Below, one piece after another: positions 1 through 5,299 of a stretch of DNA of 7,582 nt. The position numbers and the translations under genes were made by a program. This DNA comes from an uncultured Gammaproteobacteria bacterium (GTDB taxonomy: Bacteria > Pseudomonadota > Gammaproteobacteria > SZUA-140). The stretch's first letter is position 1, and each line of letters opens with the position of its first letter. Below the pieces are notes generated by a model, which worked only from the letters and a program-made list of their open reading frames with translations, was not told where the DNA came from and did no database searches. The stretch covers positions 1-7,582 of the forward strand of contig CALZIG010000222.1 of NCBI GenBank assembly GCA_945787585.1, given 5' to 3'.

Positions 1-526
1 ACAAGCAGACGTAACAGGCGAGGATAGCAACACGACAGAGCCACCGGCCCCAGAAATACCCGAAGATGAGAGCAATCCATTTCTGAGCATTGATGATACC
101 GATGAAAGCGTGGCTAGCGACGACCTCATAGACCAGGCCATGAGTGACGATGACATTGACATCACCCAAAATCAAAATGAACAACCATCATCGCCATCAC
201 CAGAAAAAGAAGACACACCCCCTGCGCCTGAAACCACAGCGGCTGAAAAGTTGCCCCCAGATGACACAACGCCCAACGATAATCAGTCATCAGCCACTAA
301 TGCGGAAGAGGCTGAAGTGGAACAGCCTCTTGAAAGAGACGATATTGATGACATTCTCGCCGCGGCGACGGATGATGCAAAAAAATCACCCGACAATACC
401 AAAGAACCCACGGATACAGACATTGATATCAGCGATGATGACATTGACGCCATCCTCAATGACATTGACTTTAGCCCGCCCACTGCGGCTGCCGAGAATA
501 AGAAAGAGACTGAAAAAACAGGCTAG
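1..526 (+). CDS. C-terminal part of an acidic, low-complexity protein with repeated SDDDID motifs (5' truncated)
   Basis: The reading frame is open from base 2 with no stop until TAG at 524-526. The gene therefore starts before the window, and the GTG at 110 is an internal Val rather than a convincing start, with no ribosome binding site before it. The visible 174 residues are dominated by Asp, Glu, Pro, Ser, Thr, Asn and Gln. There is no predicted membrane segment and almost no aromatic residue, which indicates an intrinsically disordered tail. A short motif recurs: SDDLID, SDDDID, RDDIDDIL and SDDDIDAILNDIDF near the C-terminus. By eye this resembles the FliM N-terminal EIDALL peptide and CheZ C-terminal DDLL-type peptides, which bind CheY, but that likeness is short and could be convergent. 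The folded part, if any, is off-window, so I cannot name the protein. The gene is convergent with the peroxiredoxin gene. Confidence 0.75.
   Translation, partial: QADVTGEDSNTTEPPAPEIPEDESNPFLSIDDTDESVASDDLIDQAMSDDDIDITQNQNEQPSSPSPEKEDTPPAPETTAAEKLPPDDTTPNDNQSSATNAEEAEVEQPLERDDIDDILAAATDDAKKSPDNTKEPTDTDIDISDDDIDAILNDIDFSPPTAAAENKKETEKTG
116..472 (+). repeat. Four degenerate copies of an SDD(D)ID(xIL) peptide motif
   Basis: In the frame of the acidic protein the motif occurs at 116-133 (SDDLID), 143-160 (SDDDID), 335-358 (RDDIDDIL) and 431-472 (SDDDIDAILNDIDF). The last copy carries a second internal NDIDF. Copies are separated by Pro/Ser/Glu/Thr-rich spacers of unequal length. The hydrophobic I..IL positions set in acidic residues suggest short amphipathic helices on a flexible linker. 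The DNA of the copies is similar (GATGACATTGA-like) but not identical, which points to conserved peptides rather than a recent DNA duplication. Confidence 0.6.
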
Positions 527-534
527 CCAATACA

Positions 535-562
535 AAAAAGGCAGCCCGAAGGCTGCCTTCTT
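535..562 (-). terminator. Rho-independent terminator, probably bidirectional
   Basis: A perfect 9-bp stem (538-546 with 551-559; arms AAGGCAGCC and GGCTGCCTT) encloses a CGAA loop on the plus strand. On the minus strand that loop reads TTCG, a stable UUCG tetraloop, and the hairpin is followed by a run of T. It lies just past the stop of the minus-strand peroxiredoxin gene (584) and 11 bases past the stop of the plus-strand acidic gene (526). It best fits termination of the peroxiredoxin transcript. The plus-strand side has only a weak T tract (CTTCTT), so action on the acidic gene is likely but less certain. Confidence 0.88.
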
Positions 563-583
563 AAAACACGATAACGCTGTTAA

Positions 584-1183
584 TTACAGTTTATCGCTTT
601 CACTCGCGAGGTAAGAAGCAACACCATCGTTAGTTGGTGTCATCCCTTTATCACCCTCTTTCCAGCCAGCCGGACAGACTTCGCCATGTTCTTCAGTAAA
701 CTGTAACGCATCAATGGTGCGTATCATTTCATCGATGTTACGACCAAGCGGCAGATCATTCACCACCTGATGACGCACCACACCTTCCTTATCGATTAAA
801 AATGAACCGCGCAGCGCAACGGCTTCATCAAGCAGCACGTCATAATCGCGTGCGATGCTCTTGGTCAGATCGGCCACCAACGGGTATTTAACATTTCCGA
901 TACCGCCTTGATCAATCGCTGTGTTTTTCCACGCATGATGTGAAAAATGCGAATCGACAGAACACCCGATGACCTGCACATTACGTTTTTCGAATTCAGC
1001 AATACGATGATCAAACGCAATCAGCTCCGATGGGCAGACAAAGGTAAAATCTAACGGGTAAAAAAATAGCACTACATATTTGCCGCGTGCATCAGAAAGT
1101 TTAAAATCCTCTTTAAAGCTACCATCTGGCATCGCCGCAGTTGCAGTAAAATCAGGGGCCTCTTTAGTGACTAGTACACTCAT
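584..1183 (-). CDS. Typical 2-Cys peroxiredoxin (AhpC/Prx1 family)
   Basis: This 199-residue cytoplasmic thiol peroxidase reduces hydrogen peroxide, organic hydroperoxides and probably peroxynitrite. The active-site block YPLDFTFVCPSE gives Pro43, Thr47 and peroxidatic Cys50. Arg126 in the LRGSFLID stretch completes the catalytic triad region. The resolving cysteine is Cys170 in GEVCPAGW. A further Cys74 lies in VIGCSVD. The length and the GGIG insertion at 93-96 match the Prx1/AhpC group, close to the TsaA-like proteins of many gammaproteobacteria. The usual C-terminal YF pair appears as YL (191-192). The start is ATG at 1181-1183, set by a good AAGGAG site. No ahpF is beside it, so the reductant (AhpF, thioredoxin or glutaredoxin) cannot be read from context. 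The gene is its own transcription unit, divergent from rsmE. Family assignment is firm, but the choice between the names ahpC and tsaA is not. Confidence 0.95.
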   Translation of the reverse strand: MSVLVTKEAPDFTATAAMPDGSFKEDFKLSDARGKYVVLFFYPLDFTFVCPSELIAFDHRIAEFEKRNVQVIGCSVDSHFSHHAWKNTAIDQGGIGNVKYPLVADLTKSIARDYDVLLDEAVALRGSFLIDKEGVVRHQVVNDLPLGRNIDEMIRTIDALQFTEEHGEVCPAGWKEGDKGMTPTNDGVASYLASESDKL

Positions 1184-1190
1184 TTTTGAT

Positions 1191-1196
1191 CTCCTT
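1191..1196 (-). promoter_or_regulatory. Strong Shine-Dalgarno site of the peroxiredoxin gene
   Basis: The minus strand reads AAGGAG seven bases before the ATG (spacer ATCAAAA). This is the best ribosome binding site in the window and fixes the peroxiredoxin start. Most other starts here (rsmE, the kinase, gshA, gshB) lack a clear one, which fits an abundant peroxiredoxin. Confidence 0.8.
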
Positions 1197-1261
1197 AAAC
1201 AAAACTTAACAAATTCGCCTTAAACAACTTCAAGATAAACACATCCATAAGATGTCATCAT

Positions 1262-1292
1262 GTGGGCAAAGTTTAGCGTGTTTATTGCCCAC
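1262..1292. repeat. Inverted repeat GTGGGCAA-15-TTGCCCAC
   Basis: The arms at 1262-1269 and 1285-1292 are perfect 8-base inverted repeats with a 15-base AT-rich spacer, 23 bases centre to centre or about two helical turns. A third half-site, GGGCAA, follows at 1312-1317. No T tract follows on either strand, so an operator is more likely than a terminator. It lies about 80-110 bases upstream of the peroxiredoxin start and 125 or more upstream of rsmE, so it more plausibly serves the peroxiredoxin. Confidence 0.5.
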
Positions 1293-1416
1293 TACAACCC
1301 CGATTTAATAAGGGCAATGATCATTCATCTGATTAAATACGCGCCGATCTTACACCTGTAGTGTTAAACTTGCTGACTATTGTACCACTATTAAACTAAC
1401 ATTCACGCCTCGCACC

Positions 1417-2151
1417 ATGCCCCGTATCTACATCACCCCCCCATTAATCAACAATACAATAATTACGATTGATGGCAGCGCTGGCAACCACATCAGCCGT
1501 GTTTTACGCCTCAAGTCAGGGGACAAAATCACACTATTTAATGGCGAGGGGGGTGAATACAGCGCCACCCTCACGGCCATCGAACGAAAAACAGCCCACG
1601 CCCACATCGATAACTTCGACCCACGAGAGTGCGAATCTCCGCTACAGATCACACTGATACAGGGGATTTCACGTGGCGAACGGATGGATTTTACGCTGCA
1701 AAAGTCGGTCGAACTCGGCGTTACCCGCATCATTCCACTCTCCACCGAGCGCTGCAATGTGAAATTTGATGAAAAACGGGCGGCGAAACGCTTGCAACAC
1801 TGGCAAGGCGTAGTGATTAGCGCATGCGAACAGTCTGGCCGCAATCGTATTCCGGAGATTATGCCGGTGCTCTCACTGCACCACTGGCTGACAACGCTTA
1901 AAGATAATAGTAATGAACTGCGCCTGTTACTGGATCCCCGCGCCACTCGGACATTACGCCAACTGAACCCTGTAACGAAAGAACTCTCACTCCTGATCGG
2001 CCCCGAAGGTGGCCTCAGCGAACGCGAGATTGAAACGGCCATCCAGAGCGGATTTCAGGGCATTCAGCTCGGACCACGCGTCTTGCGCACCGAGACCGCT
2101 GGGGTTGCCGCACTGGCCGCGCTACAGTCACACTGGGGCGATATGGGATAG
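1417..2151 (+). CDS. rsmE: 16S rRNA (uracil-1498-N3)-methyltransferase RsmE
   Basis: RsmE uses S-adenosylmethionine to methylate N3 of U1498 in 16S rRNA within the assembled 30S subunit. The 244-residue length is normal. The N-terminal PUA-like domain covers about residues 1-70 and includes the GNHISRVLRLKSGD block (23-36). The SPOUT methyltransferase domain follows: QGISRGERMDFTLQKSVELG (82-101), ACEQSGRNRIPEI (136-148), the SAM-binding knot loop LIGPEGGLSEREIE (193-206) and LGPRVLRTETAG (218-229). The start is the ATG at 1417; the bases before it show no ribosome binding site, but MPRIY is the standard N-terminus. The gene is divergent from the peroxiredoxin gene and its stop lies 32 bases from the stop of the minus-strand kinase. 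In E. coli rsmE is next to gshB; here gshB is on the same strand but separated by the kinase and gshA. Confidence 0.96.
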   Translation: MPRIYITPPLINNTIITIDGSAGNHISRVLRLKSGDKITLFNGEGGEYSATLTAIERKTAHAHIDNFDPRECESPLQITLIQGISRGERMDFTLQKSVELGVTRIIPLSTERCNVKFDEKRAAKRLQHWQGVVISACEQSGRNRIPEIMPVLSLHHWLTTLKDNSNELRLLLDPRATRTLRQLNPVTKELSLLIGPEGGLSEREIETAIQSGFQGIQLGPRVLRTETAGVAALAALQSHWGDMG

Positions 2152-2183
2152 GGGCGGTACTGGTAAAAAAGCGGCGTTGAAAT

Positions 2184-3617
2184 TTAAACGGGAATCACAA
2201 GCTTAAAGCAGGTGCCACGCCCTCGCACTGACGTGACCGTGACCGTACCGCCAAGTCGACTCACCTCCGTCTTCACCACATCCAGCCCCATTCCCCGACC
2301 GGATATTTGTGAAACCGATGCACTTGTGCTCAGCCCAGGATAAAAGATCAATTCGGCGGGTGACACCCCAACAGCCTCAGCGCCCGTCACACAACCGCTC
2401 TCCAGCGCTTTTTGACGCACGGCCTCATCATCGATTCCCGCGCCGTCATCCTCCACCGTAATCACCATTGCTGAATCCTGTTCGTTAAGTTCGAACGCCA
2501 GTACAATCTCACCTTTTTCAGACTTACTTGCCGCCTTTCTCAAGGTCGGCGGCTCAATCCCGTGATCGATCGCATTCCACAGCAGCAACTCCAGCGGGGC
2601 AGTCAAACGGCTGAACACCTCAACCGAGCCTTCCAGCATCTCCCCCCGCACCGATAGATGGACCTGTTTACCCAGCATCATACTGGCGCGCTCGACCAGA
2701 AAATGTAAGCGAGGCAGTTTTTGTGAAAAAGGCTGGCGTACGATGTGTTGATCCGATGTAATCGAATCCCGCTGAACTGCACCGTCTTTCCATAAGTCAC
2801 TACAATGACTGGAAGAGGCTATTTGTGTGTCACCGCCCTCACCTGTCGACGAAGATAAATGCTCCCGTTGCTGTTTAGCCAGCAGCTCAACAATCACATA
2901 CAGGCGACTGAGATAACGCTCAAACAGCTCAAACAAGACCTCGCATGTGGCGATCTCACCCTTCAAAAAGGCTGCCACATAAGACTCAAGCTGCTGAATG
3001 TTATTAATCAGCCCCTCAACCCCATAAATCAACACGCCCCCTTTAAGCGCGTGCAGATGACGTAAAAAGTCCATTGCCAGGGATTTCTCTTGCGGTGCCG
3101 ACTGCCACTTGACAAGCACGACACGAATCTCACGTAACGAAGCTTGAACGTTCACGAGAAAATCCTTAATCACATCAGGTGGGCAATTCTCCAGGTTCGG
3201 CAACGTATGAAGCTCGGGGAAGGCCGTTGCACTGTAGATCTTGTCTTCGATGTTTTCGAGAAAATCATCGTCACACTCAAACCCATCCCGGATGCTTTCG
3301 ATATAACAGGTCACATCGTCGAGCACTTCTATATACGCCTTCAGCCGCTGACTGGATACTCCGATTCCCTGGCTATCCACATAGGGTGCACTGCTATTGA
3401 GCACTTCAACAACACGGGCAAGCGACAACTGACATAACGGCAGGCTGACATCCCTCACTTGCTGAGAAATCAGGGTCTCGTTACAGACAAGCGGCGACTC
3501 AATGCACTCCGTCACCAGTGCGCGAATTTCACCCAGGTCATCTAGCAGTTGCACAAGGCCGCTCGAAGAGAGTGATTGTGGCCTTACTGCTCCATTTTGG
3601 TTATCAACATAATTCAT
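2184..3617 (-). CDS. CheA/ChpA-like hybrid-type histidine kinase core lacking CheW and receiver domains
   Basis: A 477-residue protein with no membrane segment, so cytoplasmic. Residues about 20-130 form a helical region resembling the non-phosphorylatable Hpt-like modules of ChpA/PilL. Residues about 145-250 form an Hpt domain with HALKG giving phospho-acceptor His189 and Gly199 ten residues on. A polar Ser/Gly linker (about 253-298) and a short ChpA-like helical segment (299-335) follow. The HATPase runs from about 338 to the end: N box LLLWNAIDHGIE (Asn348), G1 box VEDDGAGID (388-396), PGLST plus SGRGMGLDVVK (427-449) and GRGTCFKLVIPV at the terminus. The CheW-like P5 domain of CheA and the receiver of ChpA are absent, and rsmE begins to converge 32 bases past the stop, leaving no room for them. 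The N-box His of CheA is Leu344 and the usual Arg is Trp347. ATG at 3617 is the only in-frame start after an upstream TAA TAA TAG, but it lacks a Shine-Dalgarno site. No response regulator is adjacent. The kinase-fold assignment is firm; activity and partner are unknown. Confidence 0.88.
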   Translation of the reverse strand: MNYVDNQNGAVRPQSLSSSGLVQLLDDLGEIRALVTECIESPLVCNETLISQQVRDVSLPLCQLSLARVVEVLNSSAPYVDSQGIGVSSQRLKAYIEVLDDVTCYIESIRDGFECDDDFLENIEDKIYSATAFPELHTLPNLENCPPDVIKDFLVNVQASLREIRVVLVKWQSAPQEKSLAMDFLRHLHALKGGVLIYGVEGLINNIQQLESYVAAFLKGEIATCEVLFELFERYLSRLYVIVELLAKQQREHLSSSTGEGGDTQIASSSHCSDLWKDGAVQRDSITSDQHIVRQPFSQKLPRLHFLVERASMMLGKQVHLSVRGEMLEGSVEVFSRLTAPLELLLWNAIDHGIEPPTLRKAASKSEKGEIVLAFELNEQDSAMVITVEDDGAGIDDEAVRQKALESGCVTGAEAVGVSPAELIFYPGLSTSASVSQISGRGMGLDVVKTEVSRLGGTVTVTSVRGRGTCFKLVIPV

Positions 3618-3701
3618 TATGAAACGCGAAATACTGGTCTATTATTATTTGGCATCATGCCCCCCTCATATTTAGGGAGTGCTATTAGTTACACCCCCAA
3701 A

Positions 3702-3719
3702 GCCACTGGAAGAAGTGGC
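3702..3719. repeat. Small hairpin-forming inverted repeat GCCACT-6-AGTGGC
   Basis: Perfect 6-base arms flank a GGAAGA loop on the plus strand (TCTTCC on the minus strand). It lies about 85-100 bases upstream of the kinase start, so it would be in the leader if that transcript starts further upstream. On the minus strand it is followed by TTTGGGGG rather than a T run, so it is a poor terminator. Function is not evident. Confidence 0.35.
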
Positions 3720-3772
3720 CTCACCCCCGCTTCAACACATACAAAATACACCTAAATAGGCCAATAAAATAC

Positions 3773-3786
3773 TGTAAAATTTTACA
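3773..3786. promoter_or_regulatory. Perfect 14-bp palindrome TGTAAAATTTTACA, candidate operator
   Basis: TGTAAAATTTTACA is identical to its reverse complement. It sits in the divergent gap, about 156 bases from the kinase start and about 210 from the gshA start. TGTAAA/TTTACA half-sites of this size are typical of dimeric helix-turn-helix repressors, but I cannot assign a regulator. The AT-rich surroundings raise the chance of coincidence. The overlapping TTAC-7-GTAA dyad (3782-3796) may extend the site. Confidence 0.4.
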
Positions 3787-3994
3787 ATTATCGTAAGGAT
3801 TAGTAGCCGCTATCGACCAATTTTCAACTAGAATCACTTACTCCCATCCACTAGATACAAGCACATTTCCTTGGTATTCATAATATTAACAATAATCCGC
3901 CCACTACCCGGCCATCGCCAAGCCCGCGCAAGCCGCGTATCATTACCCCCTTCACGATGAAATTAATTAATTGAACAGGCGACCAATCACCACC

Positions 3995-5287
3995 ATGAGC
4001 GCGATACCACTCCCAGTCCCTCACCTGACTACGGCGCTGAACGGGCCACTACTTCAGCTCGAACGCCATTTACTCGATCAACAGTCCGCCATCGAAGGAT
4101 GGTTCCGCCGCCAGTGGCAGCAGACCAGTGCGCCGTTTTACACTTCGGTCGATCTGCGTAACTCAGGCTTCAAACTCGCGCCAGTGGATACCAACCTGTT
4201 TCCGGCCGGATTCAACAATCTCAACCCGGCGCTGATTCCGCTCAGCATTCAGGCCGCACAGGCCGGGATCGAACGCATCTGCCCCACCGCCAATCAGATT
4301 CTCATCGTGCCGGAGAGCCACACCCGCAATACTTTTTATATGGAGAGCATCGCCGCCCTTCAGGACATCCTGCAAAAGGCCGGCTTTACAGTGCACCTCG
4401 GCTCGCTTTCAGAAGAGATCACCACCGCACACTCGATTGAACTGCCATCGGGACGCAGCATCACGCTGGAGCCCCTTGAGCGCGTCGGCAATCGGGTCGC
4501 GATCGGTGATTTTTCCCCCTGCATGATTCTGCTCAACAACGACCTCTCAAGCGGTCGTCCGGCAATCCTCGAAAACATCGAACAGGAAGTCGTGCCACCA
4601 CTGGAGCTGGGCTGGTCAAAGCGCCTCAAATCCGATCACTTCACCCACTACCGCCAGATTGCAAAAGAATTTTCAGAACTGATTCAAATCGATCCGTGGC
4701 TGATCGATCCACTCTTTCTGCAATGCGGCGAGATCGACTTCATGAAACGTGAAGGCGAAGAATGCCTCGCCAAAAACGTCGCAGCGTTACTAAAATCGAT
4801 TCAACATAAATATGATGAGTACAAGATAGACAAAGAACCCTTTGTCGTCATCAAGGCCGATGCAGGCACTTACGGTATGGGAGTGATGACCGCCAGCTCT
4901 GTTGAAGAAGTGCAGAGCCTCAACCGTAAACAACGCACCAAGATGGCGGCCTCAAAAAGTGGCGCTAATGTTAGCAAGGTGTTGGTGCAGGAAGGGGTCT
5001 ACACCTTTGAAACATGGGGCGAAGCCGCTTCGGTGACCGAACCGGTGGTCTATATGATCGATCACTTTGTGGTCGGTGGTTTCTATCGTGTACACACGCG
5101 TCGCGGCCCCAATGAAAACCTCAACGCCCCCGGCGCACATTTCGAACCCCTCGCCTTTGCCGAGCCGTGCATTGCACCGTGCCCGGAGATGGGGCCAGAT
5201 GCCAACGCCAACCGCTTCTACGCCTACGGCGTCATCGCACGTCTCGCCATGCTTGCCGCCGCACGCGAAATCGCAGAATATAATTAA
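3995..5287 (+). CDS. gshA: Glutamate-cysteine ligase, Acidithiobacillus ferrooxidans-type GshA
   Basis: GshA carries out the first and usually limiting step of glutathione synthesis, joining the gamma-carboxyl of glutamate to cysteine with ATP in the cytoplasm. The protein is not the E. coli GCS fold. It matches the TIGR02049/PF08886-type family, with the family block SVDLRNSGFKLAPVDTNLFP and FPAGFNNL (residues 51-76 from the ATG), VPESHTRNTFY (105-115) and VIKADAGTYGMGVM (285-298). That last block is a lysine-containing strand plus Gly-rich loop like those of ATP-grasp enzymes. From the ATG at 3995 the length is 430 residues, as expected. An in-frame TTG at 3971 would add eight residues (MNRRPITT). 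Neither start has a clear ribosome binding site; I prefer the ATG because the added residues look unstructured. gshB follows 12 bases after the stop, so the two are almost surely one operon. Its base composition is more GC-rich than the kinase upstream. Confidence 0.93.
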   Translation: MSAIPLPVPHLTTALNGPLLQLERHLLDQQSAIEGWFRRQWQQTSAPFYTSVDLRNSGFKLAPVDTNLFPAGFNNLNPALIPLSIQAAQAGIERICPTANQILIVPESHTRNTFYMESIAALQDILQKAGFTVHLGSLSEEITTAHSIELPSGRSITLEPLERVGNRVAIGDFSPCMILLNNDLSSGRPAILENIEQEVVPPLELGWSKRLKSDHFTHYRQIAKEFSELIQIDPWLIDPLFLQCGEIDFMKREGEECLAKNVAALLKSIQHKYDEYKIDKEPFVVIKADAGTYGMGVMTASSVEEVQSLNRKQRTKMAASKSGANVSKVLVQEGVYTFETWGEAASVTEPVVYMIDHFVVGGFYRVHTRRGPNENLNAPGAHFEPLAFAEPCIAPCPEMGPDANANRFYAYGVIARLAMLAAAREIAEYN

Positions 5288-5299
5288 GCAAAGATACTG

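Larger units (their letters stand above)
1184..1416. promoter_or_regulatory. Divergent promoter region between the peroxiredoxin gene and rsmE
   Basis: This AT-rich 233-base gap separates two divergent genes, so it must hold promoters for both. For rsmE a weak candidate is TTGCTG (1370-1375) with a 16-base spacer and TAAACT (1392-1397), about 20 bases before the ATG. For the peroxiredoxin no convincing -35/-10 pair stands out. Dyad elements are concentrated in the middle: GTGGGCAA/TTGCCCAC at 1262-1292, another GGGCAA at 1312-1317, ATAAACAC (1235-1242) with GTGTTTAT (1278-1285), and the palindrome AATGATCATT (1316-1325). I did not recognise an OxyR consensus. Confidence 0.5.
3618..3994. promoter_or_regulatory. 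Long divergent intergenic region between the kinase gene and gshA
   Basis: No protein gene of useful size fits these roughly 375 bases. The region is AT-rich in the middle and GC-richer near 3900-3950. It holds three dyads: GGCAT-C-ATGCC (3651-3661), GCCACT/AGTGGC (3702-3719) and TGTAAAATTTTACA (3773-3786). Candidate promoters are weak. For gshA, TTGGTA (3871-3876) precedes an AT-rich stretch with TAATAT and TAATCC. For the kinase, minus-strand TTGGCC followed 17 bases later by TATGTG is poor. ATG at 3957 opens a five-codon frame (MKLIN, stop 3972-3974) ending 20 bases before the likely gshA start. AATTAATTAATT at 3961-3972 is a short tandem repeat. I see no riboswitch I can name. Confidence 0.5.

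Noticed and set aside
110..112. GTG as start of the acidic protein
   Set aside because: The frame stays open to the window edge with the same composition upstream, and there is no ribosome binding site before the GTG.
144..614. Plus-strand open frame of 156 codons overlapping the acidic protein
   Set aside because: It is His/Lys/Arg/Met-rich, the frame-shifted reading of the Asp-rich repeat DNA, and runs through the terminator into the peroxiredoxin gene.
1428..2042. Long open frame on the minus strand opposite rsmE (204 codons)
   Set aside because: It lies wholly inside the well-supported rsmE gene, and its translation is Ser/Arg-rich without recognisable domains; it is an antisense shadow.
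2152..2183. Possible terminator between rsmE and the kinase
   Set aside because: There is a T6 run on the minus strand (2165-2170) but no convincing GC-rich hairpin beside it.
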